A stretch of 64,000 nt of DNA from DASXUX01 sp036504595 (GCA_036504595.1 DASXUX010000081.1:372001-436000), one strand, 5' to 3'. Positions 34,126 through 44,350 are shown, numbered from the stretch's first letter. The notes: generated from the letters alone by a model not told the origin. Program-made: numbers and translations.

Positions 34126-36501
34126 CTACTGTGGTTTGACCAACGAAGACATGGGCTTCACTTCTTTTCCATCTGGGAGAGGAAATGCCTTCTCGCCAAA
34201 GTTTACCGTGATCTCGGTTCCGTCGGCCCACTTCGTTCGCTGCACTGCGTGATCTGGCGTCAGGAACTCATGACTCAGCATCTCTTGATATCCTAGTTTG
34301 CGCACGGTCGTACAAATAGCCCTGTAGCTATCCGCGAAACGCTGTTTATCCTTCGCCCAGCTTTGTTTGTTGAACATGTACATCGGCGGCGTGCCATACA
34401 GAATGTTAAACAAATCCCGCCGATCCCAAACAGATGGCGATTTGTTGTTGTAGTCACCCCAATACCACTGGGCCACGGCGCAGTCATGGTAGACAAGCTC
34501 CCAGAGCGGCAGGCGATAGTAGTGTCCGACCTGGAACTTGGCAACCTGTGGCTCGGGCGGATCAATGATCTTCTGCATGGCCCGGCCCGAATCATGGGAG
34601 CGATACGGGCCCAGGCTCATCATCCCTTCGTAGTAGTGCAGGAATGGCACCGACGCGTCATGGCCGGTCTCACAGCCCGTGACGAGTTTGAACCGGTCCG
34701 ATACCACCTTGAGCAGTTCCATCTTCCAATGCCGGCTTTCGCTCCGCGTCATGGGATGGCCAGGATCGTAGCATTCACGCCATGGACTAGCGGTAGTCGT
34801 GTCAATGAAGCGGCATAGGTACGGCTTGCTCTTCAATTCCTCGCCAATTCGCTTCTCCGCATAGGCCGGCGCCAGCTTGTCGCACAGAGTGCCACACGGG
34901 TACATCTTTCCATCCTTGGTCTCCACCTCCCAACCACGAACCCAATCGCCATCCCGGCCGCGCATCAAGTCTTTGGGCCATGCTTCACTCGTCCAATCCG
35001 GGTGGATTCCGCGCAGCTCCTTGAATTTCGCAGGGTCCATTGCGTCCTGATAAATGTCATACCGGCTGCTCAAGTACCCTAGCTTGTTAATGGCCTGCAG
35101 TTCCTCGGCCTTCCCGCCGGAGGACCACAGCACGCGTTCAAATCCGAGGGCCTTCATCTCCTCGCAAAGGGGAACCTTCGGCATATCCCAATTCCAGATA
35201 TTGGGTGCGCCGATAAGCAGATCGACATTGGGGTTCTCCGCTTTCTTCTGCGCCAGCGTTTTGAACAGACCCGTTTCCTTCGCATGCTGGCGGTAACGCT
35301 TGGCTTCCGCGACATAGCCACCTTTATCAAAAATGCAGAATGTCAGCTTGCGTGCATACCCAAACTCACCGCGCGAAGCCTCCCACTGAGGACGCACATA
35401 CAGATCGCCTCCCATGGGCCGATTGATCTCGATGCGGGCATCGTCCGGCGTGTTGAGAATCGTCATCACACCTGCGCCGCTAATGGGGTCCACAGCGCCG
35501 TACCACGCCATGCAGATTCCGTGTCCGCCATAGGCGATCAAGTGCATGGGGTTGATGCTCGTATCGTCCACAGGGTACGATATTCCTTCGTTCATAGGAA
35601 TAATAAGCAGCGTGCCTTTGGTCGTGACGAAAGGATACGGAAAGCTGAGCGACTGCTTAAGGGGACCTTTGCCGTCGATGGTAACGGTGATCTCAGGCTT
35701 ATCTGGCGACAGGTCGAAATGCGCATCATAGTCATTGTCCGTTGCAAGGTCAGTCAGCGTAAGGCGGGCTTGATTTCCTTGAATCTCAGCTTTCTTGACG
35801 ATCAGCCCTTCGCCTAGCGGCTTCTGCTCCCAGGCGCGGTTGTTGCGCTTGTCGGTGATGCTGAGGGTGCCGTCTTCGGCTTTGATCTGCATGGCAATGT
35901 GAGCATTCCCCGCATTGAGCATCTTGCCTTTCAGCGGGCCTGTATATTGGCTGAGATTTCCTTGCTTCACTAGCTTGGCGTCGTCAAACCACGCCGTGCA
36001 CTTGCCGCTGCCAGTCAGCCGGAACTGTATGTTCGCGCAATCGGCAGGCGCTATGAAGCGGCCGCGCAGTTCCTGCCAGTCGTGAGTGCCGCTCGTCCGT
36101 TGCGCGCCGTACATCCAGTTGCTCACCTGCCCATCGCCGCGGCGTGTGATGACACTGATCTCAATCTGGTGCGCGTCGTCGCACTTGACCCAGGCACTCA
36201 ACGCAAAAATATCCCCGCCAGCCACCGCGACCTGCGCGATCTGCGATACGCTCCAATCCTTCTCGCCGGTGTGGGTGATCTTCAGGGCGCGAGAGCCACC
36301 GTGTTTGGTTACTGTGTCCAGCGCGCTCGCCCCGCCGTCTTTTTCCCGCGACCAGAACGGCGACCAACTGGGCGCCGCGCTTTGACCGGCTGTCTTGCCG
36401 TTGTCGCTTTCGAAGTCACCGTTGACGAGCAGGTTGTTCTCCGCGGCGAAAACGATTGCGACGCTCAGCCAAACGACCAACGCGAGTCCTGCATTGCGCA
36501 T
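34126..36501 (-). CDS. Secreted glycosidase-like protein with N-terminal CBM (GH101/129-like)
   Basis: 791 residues. Signal peptide MRNAGLALVVWLSVAIVFA; CBM4_9-like jelly roll about 22-185 (NNLLVNGDFESDNG ... CTAWFDDAKLV); a beta-sandwich about 190-390 (IAMQIKAEDGTLSITDKRNNRAWEQ); a barrel about 400-720 with DLLIGAPNIWNWD, CRFIDTTTASPWRECYDP and TGCETGHDASVPFLHYYEGMMSLG; short C-terminal beta domain. The order is like GH101/GH129/DUF5696 enzymes acting on N-acetylgalactosamine-linked glycans, but I see no decisive signature. ATG follows GGAGTGG. Confidence 0.6.
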   Translation of the reverse strand: MRNAGLALVVWLSVAIVFAAENNLLVNGDFESDNGKTAGQSAAPSWSPFWSREKDGGASALDTVTKHGGSRALKITHTGEKDWSVSQIAQVAVAGGDIFALSAWVKCDDAHQIEISVITRRGDGQVSNWMYGAQRTSGTHDWQELRGRFIAPADCANIQFRLTGSGKCTAWFDDAKLVKQGNLSQYTGPLKGKMLNAGNAHIAMQIKAEDGTLSITDKRNNRAWEQKPLGEGLIVKKAEIQGNQARLTLTDLATDNDYDAHFDLSPDKPEITVTIDGKGPLKQSLSFPYPFVTTKGTLLIIPMNEGISYPVDDTSINPMHLIAYGGHGICMAWYGAVDPISGAGVMTILNTPDDARIEINRPMGGDLYVRPQWEASRGEFGYARKLTFCIFDKGGYVAEAKRYRQHAKETGLFKTLAQKKAENPNVDLLIGAPNIWNWDMPKVPLCEEMKALGFERVLWSSGGKAEELQAINKLGYLSSRYDIYQDAMDPAKFKELRGIHPDWTSEAWPKDLMRGRDGDWVRGWEVETKDGKMYPCGTLCDKLAPAYAEKRIGEELKSKPYLCRFIDTTTASPWRECYDPGHPMTRSESRHWKMELLKVVSDRFKLVTGCETGHDASVPFLHYYEGMMSLGPYRSHDSGRAMQKIIDPPEPQVAKFQVGHYYRLPLWELVYHDCAVAQWYWGDYNNKSPSVWDRRDLFNILYGTPPMYMFNKQSWAKDKQRFADSYRAICTTVRKLGYQEMLSHEFLTPDHAVQRTKWADGTEITVNFGEKAFPLPDGKEVKPMSSLVKPQ

Positions 36502-36514
36502 AAGCCACTCCGTA

Positions 36515-36565
36515 TGAAGTATGGAGTCTGGCAGTGTAGAGTCTGAGAAACGTGGAGTCTAGTCG
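36515..36565. repeat. Tandem TGGAGTCT words
   Basis: Four diverged GTATGGAGTCT/GTAGAGTCT copies in the spacer between the 965- and 791-residue genes. Confidence 0.65.
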
Positions 36566-36599
36566 GAACTTCTCGCCGTGGAAACGACGTGTGCAAGCG

Positions 36600-39497
36600 C
36601 TACTGGCCCTGCGACACCTTCTTCGTTTCGGACAGTTCCGGCTTCGGCGGCTCTGGCGCGGCGAGTTGGCGCACTTCGATGTGGCTGAAGTTGACGTGCG
36701 TGGAGTACCCCCCGAGCGCCACGCGGCGCACGGCGATCGGTTCGGGGTCCTCGAACTTCAGGACTTCAACGCCGTTGACGATTGCGCGCAGCACGCCGCC
36801 GCGTTTGATCAAGTACATCCGTTGCGTACGCGGCATGTACGGCGAATGCCCGCCCACATATCGAAGCGGAAAATTCTGGTCCTGCGCCACGCGGGCGACC
36901 TGCTTGCCACAGCGATACAAGACTGTTGCGCTGCGATTCTCGGCGTTGACCTCCAACCTGTAGCCTTCCTGAGTTGATTTCTCGCCTTTCGGGCTCAGCG
37001 CCGGAATGTCTTTAGTCAAGAGTACTCCGATGTTGTCAGCGGGATAATGCACGTGGCTTTCGGCCTGATCCCAGCCGTGCCAGTCGGTATTTTCTTCGAC
37101 ATCAAAGCCCACCAGGACGTCCGGGCCAAACTCGCGCTTGTTCCAGATGATTCCGCGGCCTTCGCCCGCCGACAGCGAAATCCAGCTCGAGGCCAGCACG
37201 CACGTGATGCCGCCGTGATCGATCCACTGCGCGTTGTCCGCCACGCGCCACCAGTCGCATTCGCGCTGAGCGAAGCTGTACACCCCAAAGGTTTCCCCGC
37301 GGCGCGGCACCTGCATCTCTATGTCGTCGAAATCCACGCGGCCGACCGGAACGCGAAGCTGGATGCGTCCGCCGTCGCCGCGAACCAGCGGCGCGGACTT
37401 GGGCGGCTGTTTATCCAGCGTGACCTCAATCGTTCCGCAGGCGGCGCGAATGACCACGTCGTGCCAGTCGTTGCCATCGGGCAAGTTGAACGCCAGCGCC
37501 GGTTCGGGCGGCGGCGCACTTGCGGCTTTTGCCGGGACGGGGCCCGGCGCCACCGCTTTGCTTCCCGAAAAGCGCACGCGCGGCCCCGGTTGCGGCGCGG
37601 CGTAGAGTTCGACCTCAGCGACAGAGCGCGGATCCATCACGCGCAGCCGCAGCCGCATTTCCAAGTCGCCCGTGGTCTCTTCAAAATGCCGCACGACCGC
37701 CGGTCCGGACGCGCTCAGCACGCCATCGCGGCACTTCCAGTAGCCCGCGCCGTTGTCGCGCACCCACGGGCTGCGGCTTTCGCTCCAATCCGCGACGATG
37801 CTCATGAATTTTGCGCGCCGCTCGAGCTTCTGCGCTTCGGGCGTGCTCCTCATCTTCTGGTACTCTTCGGGCGTGAAATCCAGATAGTCCGACGGATCAG
37901 GGATAGACGGTTCGGTGAAGTGATAGGGGCCCATCGTGTGCGTTTTCGGCAGGCGCTCACCGTAGCGCAGCGCCACACGCAGCACGCGCGCCTCGCCGCC
38001 GTCAACGCCAAGCGACACAGGCGCGTCCTTCGTAGCGGGAGCGACCGCGACGAATTCCGGCCGGCGCAGAATGCGGACGGGTGCTTCTCCTCCACCAAAA
38101 GCAACCAGGCCATCCGCGCGAAGTTCAGCCTTGCCTTTGGCCAGCGGGGGAGGAACGGATTCGAAGAGTGCTTCTTCCAGCGGCAGATCGCCCATTCGCG
38201 CCTGAAGCGCTCCTTTGTGTCCGACCAGCGCGTGTTGACCGACCGTCGCGCCCAATGCTTTCTCCGCTTGAGCCGTCCGGAACCATTCCGCGCCCGGCGG
38301 GATGATCCACGGGATCGCGAGCTCTGCGCCGTCGTCGGCCTGCCACGGGATTTCATCCAGTTCCACGTCATCAAAAACCGCGTTTCCGGACGCAACAAAG
38401 AACCCAACGCCACCCGGCCGAGGCGCCGCCGCATAGTTCATCAGCCGCAGCTTGTCGTCCACGAACACGTGCGTGACAAACGCCCAGCGTTCGACCACCA
38501 CGTGGTGCCACTGGTTCAAGGCCACCGAACCGCTGACGTCCTGGGAGTCCTGGATGCCCGGTCCGGTTGCCTCAAGCAGTGTTTTGTTGCCTGCAATCTT
38601 GAACGCCACGCGCAGCGCAGCTTTGCCGTCGGCATCGCGTTCGACAATCGCGCCGTAATTACCGTCTTTTTCGGGCAGGAAACTGAAGCTGAGCCGGCAA
38701 CCGTACCACGCTGGGCCTTTCACCAGCGCAATCCCTTCTTTCCCGTCGGCGGAAGTCTTTCCGGTCAGCGCATACTGAGTCGGCAGCCGGTTCGGATCGA
38801 AGCTGAAGCTGATCTCCCACAGACCTTCAGGAAACTCCCAGCCATCGTGCCCGTGTCCGGGCGAGTGCGAAAAGTCATCGGCAAAGCGGCGGATCGCGCG
38901 TGCTTCGCCGGCCGGACTGATCACGCCAACCGGCATGTACTTTGCATCGCAAGTGAACAGAAGTTGATCGACGGCAATGCCGTCCTCGCGCTCGATCAGG
39001 GACAGCGGCACCTTGCCGGTGGCCAGCTTGTACTTGCCCGCTTCCACCCAGTGCCAGCAATTGTACAGGGAGTCCTCCCCCACAAGTTGCTCAGCCTGGC
39101 CGGCAACCTTCAGCGTCAGGGAATTGCCGCACGAATCGCGCCAGCGTACGTGCGCCCAGGCCTGCCAAGTGCCTTCGTTCTTCGTTTCGAGACTAAGTTG
39201 CGCGCGAGCTCTGCGGTCGCGTGTTCGCGCGCCGTTGGCCAGCGTGAGCGCTTGGCCGCCAGCGGCGGCCGGGTCGTGCCGCATCGCGAACGGCGGCGTG
39301 ATGCTGGCGCCGTCGGCGAGGGTCAGCACGACGGCATCGGCGGGAAGTCGCGACGCCGTTTTCTCGCCAGCGGCTTCGACGCGCAAAGGTTCCAGCACCT
39401 CCGTCTTCTTCTCGGGGGCAGAAACTTGCGCGTGGCGGACGACGATGGCAGAACCGACGAGGGCAAGGACGAAAACGATCGCGAGCAGCCGCTTCAT
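36600..39497 (-). CDS. Large secreted protein with several ConA-like domains
   Basis: 965 residues. Signal anchor MKRLLAIVFVLALVGSAIVV. Residues about 95-185 form a DSCGNS module (WQAWAHVRWRDSCGNSLTLKV ... LSLIEREDGIAVDQLLFTC), the same kind as in the lipoprotein at 10699-11346. Three or more ConA/DUF1080-like sandwiches follow (FADDFSHSPGHGHDGWEF; WHHVVVERWAFVTHVFVDDKLRL; DWHDVVIRAACGTIEVTLDKQPPK; RMYLIKRGGVLRAIVNGVEVLKFEDP). No catalytic residues are evident, so glycan binding or 3-keto-glycoside-type hydrolysis remain open. First gene of a minus-strand run with the two glycosidase-like genes downstream. Confidence 0.72.
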   Translation of the reverse strand: MKRLLAIVFVLALVGSAIVVRHAQVSAPEKKTEVLEPLRVEAAGEKTASRLPADAVVLTLADGASITPPFAMRHDPAAAGGQALTLANGARTRDRRARAQLSLETKNEGTWQAWAHVRWRDSCGNSLTLKVAGQAEQLVGEDSLYNCWHWVEAGKYKLATGKVPLSLIEREDGIAVDQLLFTCDAKYMPVGVISPAGEARAIRRFADDFSHSPGHGHDGWEFPEGLWEISFSFDPNRLPTQYALTGKTSADGKEGIALVKGPAWYGCRLSFSFLPEKDGNYGAIVERDADGKAALRVAFKIAGNKTLLEATGPGIQDSQDVSGSVALNQWHHVVVERWAFVTHVFVDDKLRLMNYAAAPRPGGVGFFVASGNAVFDDVELDEIPWQADDGAELAIPWIIPPGAEWFRTAQAEKALGATVGQHALVGHKGALQARMGDLPLEEALFESVPPPLAKGKAELRADGLVAFGGGEAPVRILRRPEFVAVAPATKDAPVSLGVDGGEARVLRVALRYGERLPKTHTMGPYHFTEPSIPDPSDYLDFTPEEYQKMRSTPEAQKLERRAKFMSIVADWSESRSPWVRDNGAGYWKCRDGVLSASGPAVVRHFEETTGDLEMRLRLRVMDPRSVAEVELYAAPQPGPRVRFSGSKAVAPGPVPAKAASAPPPEPALAFNLPDGNDWHDVVIRAACGTIEVTLDKQPPKSAPLVRGDGGRIQLRVPVGRVDFDDIEMQVPRRGETFGVYSFAQRECDWWRVADNAQWIDHGGITCVLASSWISLSAGEGRGIIWNKREFGPDVLVGFDVEENTDWHGWDQAESHVHYPADNIGVLLTKDIPALSPKGEKSTQEGYRLEVNAENRSATVLYRCGKQVARVAQDQNFPLRYVGGHSPYMPRTQRMYLIKRGGVLRAIVNGVEVLKFEDPEPIAVRRVALGGYSTHVNFSHIEVRQLAAPEPPKPELSETKKVSQGQ

Positions 39498-39566
39498 GCA
39501 GAACCTTTTGGGAGAGAAACACGTCTAAGCACAAACCGGTCGGAGCCGCGCGTGGTCACGCGTTTC

Positions 39567-39666
39567 CAGTCCAGAAGTCGAGAAGTCTAGAAGTCCAGGA
39601 GTCGATTGCCTGTATCTGCGCAAACCGCAGGCGGCTCGACGTCCTGGACTACTAGACTCCTGGACC
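39567..39666. repeat. Inverted repeat of AGAAGTC/CTCCTGGAC words
   Basis: Left arm 39567-39606 (CCAGAAGTCGAGAAGTCTAG type) and right arm 39635-39666 (CTGGACTACTAGACTCCTGG type), partly complementary. It fills the space between the SGNH gene and the 965-residue gene. Confidence 0.75.
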
Positions 39667-39670
39667 GTCG

Positions 39671-40360
39671 TTACTTCACTTCTTCGCCGAGAGCCTTGAG
39701 CATTTCATCGGCAACCAGCTTGTTGCCTGCCGGATTCAGGTGCACACGGTCACCAGTCAGGATCCCCTTCTCTTTGTTGTCGGGATTGTTGGCTTTCAGG
39801 TGATCTTGGAACGCCTTGTGCAGATCGCAGAGCTGTGTCTTGGTTTCCGTGGCGACTTTGCGACTGATGTCGGAATACTCATCAAGCATCGCGTCCATTT
39901 TGTTGGCACCGCCGGTTTTTTCACCAATCACGGTTGGTGTGCAGAGGATCACGCGAGCGCCGGCGGCGTTGATCTTGGTGATCAGATCCTTCAGACCGGC
40001 TTCGTACTTGTCCTTGGGCGTGCCTTTGCCATGCTCGCTGTGCCAGACGTCGTTGATGCCGATGTAGATGAAGACAATGGTGGGCTTTTTGGAGATCACA
40101 TCGCGATCCAACCGCGCCTGCAAATCGGGAACCTTGTGCCCGCTGATTCCGGCGTTGATGCACTCCAGGCCGAAATCGGCGTGCTTGGCGGTAAGCGCAT
40201 TCTTGATCAGCGTAATGTAACCGGTCGCGCCGCCGCCACCGGCAGTGATTGAATCGCCGAGAAAGACGATCTTGTCGCCTTTCTTGACAGGTTGAACGTC
40301 CGCTGCACTCGCTATGAACGAGAGGACGACGAAAGCGGTGATGGCCGAGACCTTTGACAT
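39671..40360 (-). CDS. Secreted SGNH/GDSL hydrolase
   Basis: 229 residues. Signal peptide about 1-19. Block I FLGDSITAG with Ser37, block II NAGISGHKV (Gly71), block III GINDVW (Asn103), block V DRVHLNP with Asp204 and His207: all four SGNH positions are present. Such enzymes remove acetyl or other acyl groups from polysaccharides. GGAGGAG precedes ATG 40358-40360. Divergent from the receptor kinase. Confidence 0.9.
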   Translation of the reverse strand: MSKVSAITAFVVLSFIASAADVQPVKKGDKIVFLGDSITAGGGGATGYITLIKNALTAKHADFGLECINAGISGHKVPDLQARLDRDVISKKPTIVFIYIGINDVWHSEHGKGTPKDKYEAGLKDLITKINAAGARVILCTPTVIGEKTGGANKMDAMLDEYSDISRKVATETKTQLCDLHKAFQDHLKANNPDNKEKGILTGDRVHLNPAGNKLVADEMLKALGEEVK

Positions 40361-40629
40361 GAAGACTCCTCCGGGAGAAAAGGATGCACGTTAAGGAAGA
40401 CTACACCGCAGAACCACAGTCTTGAGTCTGGAGTAGAGAGTTTGCAGTATTCAGTGACACCAGACTCGCTTCATTGAACTTTGCATGCATTTGAGGTACG
40501 CTCGTCACTGTCAGAAAGTTGCACATGTGCAGAAACTTTCGGCACCGCAGATAGCTTTTGTTGCCCCGTACACGTCTCTCTCAGCTACCGGACGGGGTAC
40601 ATGATTAGAGAATCCACCCGAGACGACAA
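40361..40629. promoter_or_regulatory. Divergent control region with CACATGTG palindrome
   Basis: GAAAGTT-GCACATGTGC-AG-AAACTTTC (40514-40540) is a nested palindrome in the spacer between the SGNH gene and the receptor kinase. CCCCGTAC and GGGGTAC arms flank 40565-40600. A short TGAGTCTGGAGT repeat lies at 40420-40455. No clear sigma-70 boxes were found. Confidence 0.45.
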
Positions 40630-43600
40630 ATGTCCGAACAGCCGCCTAGTTCAAATCCTTCGCCACAAACCAAAGTCAAGGAGGTCGGCGGATTCGAACT
40701 CATCGGCAAAGTCGGCCAGGGCGGCATGGGCGCTGTCTTCAAGGCGCGCCAGAAATCGCTGGATCGCATCGTCGCGCTGAAGTTGTTGCCGCCGAGCATC
40801 GCCAAAGACGCCACGTTTATCGAGCGTTTTCAGCGTGAAGCGCGCGCCTCGGCCCGACTGAACCATCCCAACATTGTTCAAGGCATCGACGTCGGCAAGG
40901 ACAGCGCCACCGGGCTGTGGTACTTCGCGATGGAGTATGTCGATGGCCCATCGGTCAAGAAGCTCCTGGAACAGCAGAAAGTGCTGCCCGAAGAGCGCGC
41001 ACTGGCCATCGTGCGAGAGGTCGCGTCCGCCCTCGTCACCGTTGCCGCCGCGCAGATGGTCCACCGGGACATCAAGCCCGATAACATTCTCCTGACGCTG
41101 AAAGGCGATTCCAAACTCGCCGACCTGGGCTTGGCCAAGCAGACTCACGACGATGCCAGCGTCACCCAGTCCGGCCAGGCGATCGGCACGCCCTTCTACA
41201 TGTCGCCAGAGCAGGCACGCGGCGAGGCCGACAACATCGATATTCGTACGGACATCTACGCGCTCGGCGCCACGCTGTTCCACATGGTCACGGGCCATGT
41301 CCCCTACGAGGGACCGACCAGTGCGGTGATCATGACCAAGCACCTGACCGATCCGGTGCCCAAGGCCAGAAAAGTCAACCCTGCCGTCAGCGAAGGCTGC
41401 AGCCGCCTGATCGAGCGCATGATGCAGAAGAACGTTGCTCAGCGCGTTCAGACGCCCACCGAGCTGTTGCAGCAGATCGATCGCGTGCTGCAGCACAGAA
41501 CCGAAGCGACCTCGGCGCAGGCCGCCGTGCGCCGCTCCACCGGTCCGGTAAAGCCGGTCACGGAGCGTTCGGAGGAATCGTCGGGTGGTTCGCGGAGCCT
41601 GATCATCGCCGCCAGTATCGGCGTAATCGCGATTGTGTTACTTGTTGTTGCGCTGCGGGCCAAGCCGCAGGCTCGTCCAGCAGAAACCAAGGACGCGGAG
41701 ACAAAAGTGCTGGCGAAAGGTGGCAACACCGTGCCGGTGACCAAGAAGTCCGCCGAAGTGCCTCCTCAGAAGGTCGGAAGCCTCATCGATGAGGCGCTCC
41801 GCATGGCGCAGGAGTTCGACAAAAAGAATCCGGGCGCGTTCAAGGAGATCGGTGAGCGTTACCAGAAAGCACTCGCTGTTGCCAAAGGCACTCCTTCGGA
41901 ACAACAGGTCCAGGATAAAGTCGAGGATGCTCTGGCCGCCGTGCACACGCGTCAGACAACGGAGTCCGACGCCGCCTGGAAGAACATCGAGCAGAAAGTC
42001 CAGACGGCGGTCGCAGCCAACAACTACGACGCAGCCTTGGCCGCGCTGCAGGCTCTGCCGCCGAATGTGGCCGAAACGCTGGATGAACGGGCCTCAGCCA
42101 AGGCGCGCGACTTGCACCAGGCTGCCGAAACAAGAATCACCGAGATCAGGAAGAAGGTCGAACAATGTTCCACGGACGCCGAACCCAAAGCCGGCCTGGA
42201 AGCGCTCGCCGAGGCCGAGAAGATCGCCTACGCGCCGACAAAAGGAATCGTCGAAGAACTGAAGAAGCGGCTCACGGACGAATTGGCTAACGAAGGCGAA
42301 CTCAAGAAGAAGAAGGCCGCGGTGGCGGGATTAAAGAAGTACGCCGACGCGCTGCAGAAGTTCGATGATGCGTTGCTCACGGCAAGGGACATCGGCGCGG
42401 CCCAGGCCATTGCGACGGCGGCGAAGGCTGACGAAGCACTGACGATCGTCGCACCGTTCGTTGGGGCAATGTGCGAGATTGCTGCCGGCATCGAGGCGGC
42501 TGCGAAGTACGAGCAGGACGCGGTTGCTGGACTGAAAGGCCAGAATGTCGAGCTCGAAACCACCTCCGGCCGAACCAAGAAGGGCACGATCTCCAAGTAC
42601 CAGGACGGCGCCATCACGCTCGAATTCGAGGTCTCCGGCGGCGGCGGAAAGGCAAGCGTCAAAGAAAATGTGAAGCTGGCCGACCTCACCGACGCCGCGC
42701 GCAAGAAGCTTATGCCACCCTACACACCGAACACGCCGGCTCAGCATGTCGCGCTCGCCTATACCAAACTGGCCAAAGGCACGGAGGACTACGCCGCGGC
42801 GCTGGCCTTGTTGGATGGCGCCAAAGACTTTCCGCTGAAAGGACACGCGCAGGATCTTGCCAATCGGATTCGAAAGACGAAGGAGCTGGCGCAAGCCGAA
42901 GCCGAGGCGCCCGGCAAGTGGGGCGAAATCCAGTTGCGCGCCGCCGCGCCCAAGCTGAGCGAATCCGAAGCGAAAATTCTGCGCGAGAAGCTCGCCGCGT
43001 TTGAGCAGCAGTGCGGCGCCACGGAGTATGCCAAATCTATAAAGGAAAAACTGGCCACGTTGAAAACAAAGCTCGGGCAGGCGGCAGCGAGCGGGCCGAA
43101 CCTGGTTGTCAACGGCGGCTTCGAGACCGGTACGCTCGAACCCTGGAAAATGCGCGACGAGGAAACGAAGTTCTCGTTCGTGGCTGGATATGCCGGACAG
43201 AACTCCATACGGCTGCAGGTTGGCGCGGGCGGACGGGTCAACCTGGGACAGTCCATCAAGGTTGACCCCGATGTTCCATATAAGTTCTCCATCGCCACCA
43301 AGCTCGTCAGCGGTACCCCGTTGCGCGCGCTCGTCCGGATTATGGGCGTAGCCGGCGGCGAGGCACGCGGCGGGGAGCCGACAAAGTTCATTACGATGTT
43401 CCCGTCCGGCGCCACGCCTGAATTTCAGCGCGTGGAGGCGGTGATCACGCCCGTAAGAGCCACCATCGAAATCGATTTGTTTGTGAACAACAAGGAATCC
43501 AGAATGCCCGTCATCTGCATGCTTGATGATGTGGAAGTTGCTCGCCTAAGCGGCGCCGGCACCGCTGGCTCGGCCGCCGCTGCGCCTCCCATGCAGATTC

Positions 43601-44274
43601 CCGACATCTACAAGCAGAAGGGCCTGGTATTCTGGGTCAACCCCACAGCGGACCCGGTCCATTCGACGCGGGAACTGGTCAGCAACGTCGTCTCATCGGA
43701 CACAGGCACGGTGCACGTGATTCCTTCGGACTTAATCGTCAAGGGAATGCAGTTCTCATCGAGCTGCTGCAACTATCCAGCGAGCGAAGAGGCCAAGGCC
43801 GTCAGCGCCGGCGGCACGGCCATCGTCTGGATTAAGCCTGAGAAGATCAACACCACTTGGCACGGTCTGGTGACCCGTTGCCTGAAAGGCGCCACGCCCG
43901 CAACGTCGCACGACGATTTTTCGCTGTGGCTGGACCACGGAAAATTCGCGCTGCGCTTCAACTGGCCGGAGAACACTTGGCCGGATCAAGGCAAATTCGC
44001 CTCGAAGGCCAACATCCCAGCCGGCGAATGGACCATGTGCGCGGCCACGTGGGACGGAAAGAACGTGACCATCTACATCAACGGCAAGCGCGACAGCAGC
44101 CATCCGGCCCCGGAAGTGCCTGCGAAAAGGGGAACTCTGATCGCGCTCGGCGCCAACCCGCCCGGCACGCCGGAGTTCTACAGCGGGCTAATTGGCGCCG
44201 CGATGATCTGGAACCAGCCGCTGACCGAAGTCGAACTTGGCTTGCTGAACGGCACGTTCTGGCTGGGCAAGTAG
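40630..44274 (+). CDS. Receptor-like Ser/Thr kinase with extracytoplasmic ConA/LamG domain
   Basis: 1214 residues. Kinase domain about 20-290: GQGGMGAVF, Lys51, HRD 145-147, DLG 165-167, SPE 192-194. A single membrane helix at about 323-343 puts the rest outside. Then a long Ala/Lys/Glu-rich helical region (about 370-815, several coiled-coil-like segments), a CBM-like jelly roll about 823-970 (NLVVNGGFETGTLEPWKM ... LDDVEVARLS) and a LamG/ConA domain about 997-1213 (AIVWIKPEKINTTWHGLV ... WTMCAATWDGKNVTIYINGKRD). It is an intact kinase that could sense polysaccharide (inference). The spacer upstream carries the CACATGTG palindrome. Confidence 0.88.
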   Translation: MSEQPPSSNPSPQTKVKEVGGFELIGKVGQGGMGAVFKARQKSLDRIVALKLLPPSIAKDATFIERFQREARASARLNHPNIVQGIDVGKDSATGLWYFAMEYVDGPSVKKLLEQQKVLPEERALAIVREVASALVTVAAAQMVHRDIKPDNILLTLKGDSKLADLGLAKQTHDDASVTQSGQAIGTPFYMSPEQARGEADNIDIRTDIYALGATLFHMVTGHVPYEGPTSAVIMTKHLTDPVPKARKVNPAVSEGCSRLIERMMQKNVAQRVQTPTELLQQIDRVLQHRTEATSAQAAVRRSTGPVKPVTERSEESSGGSRSLIIAASIGVIAIVLLVVALRAKPQARPAETKDAETKVLAKGGNTVPVTKKSAEVPPQKVGSLIDEALRMAQEFDKKNPGAFKEIGERYQKALAVAKGTPSEQQVQDKVEDALAAVHTRQTTESDAAWKNIEQKVQTAVAANNYDAALAALQALPPNVAETLDERASAKARDLHQAAETRITEIRKKVEQCSTDAEPKAGLEALAEAEKIAYAPTKGIVEELKKRLTDELANEGELKKKKAAVAGLKKYADALQKFDDALLTARDIGAAQAIATAAKADEALTIVAPFVGAMCEIAAGIEAAAKYEQDAVAGLKGQNVELETTSGRTKKGTISKYQDGAITLEFEVSGGGGKASVKENVKLADLTDAARKKLMPPYTPNTPAQHVALAYTKLAKGTEDYAAALALLDGAKDFPLKGHAQDLANRIRKTKELAQAEAEAPGKWGEIQLRAAAPKLSESEAKILREKLAAFEQQCGATEYAKSIKEKLATLKTKLGQAAASGPNLVVNGGFETGTLEPWKMRDEETKFSFVAGYAGQNSIRLQVGAGGRVNLGQSIKVDPDVPYKFSIATKLVSGTPLRALVRIMGVAGGEARGGEPTKFITMFPSGATPEFQRVEAVITPVRATIEIDLFVNNKESRMPVICMLDDVEVARLSGAGTAGSAAAAPPMQIPDIYKQKGLVFWVNPTADPVHSTRELVSNVVSSDTGTVHVIPSDLIVKGMQFSSSCCNYPASEEAKAVSAGGTAIVWIKPEKINTTWHGLVTRCLKGATPATSHDDFSLWLDHGKFALRFNWPENTWPDQGKFASKANIPAGEWTMCAATWDGKNVTIYINGKRDSSHPAPEVPAKRGTLIALGANPPGTPEFYSGLIGAAMIWNQPLTEVELGLLNGTFWLGK

Positions 44275-44350
44275 GATCGCCGCATTCCACCGTCTGGACA
44301 ATGCGGTTCATGTATCTACAATCCCAGCGATAACTCATCCTGGAGGCATC

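Noticed and set aside
37047..39590. Open frame of about 847 codons on the plus strand opposite the 965-residue protein
   Set aside because: Arg/Ala-rich, no motif, and explained by codon structure of the true gene.
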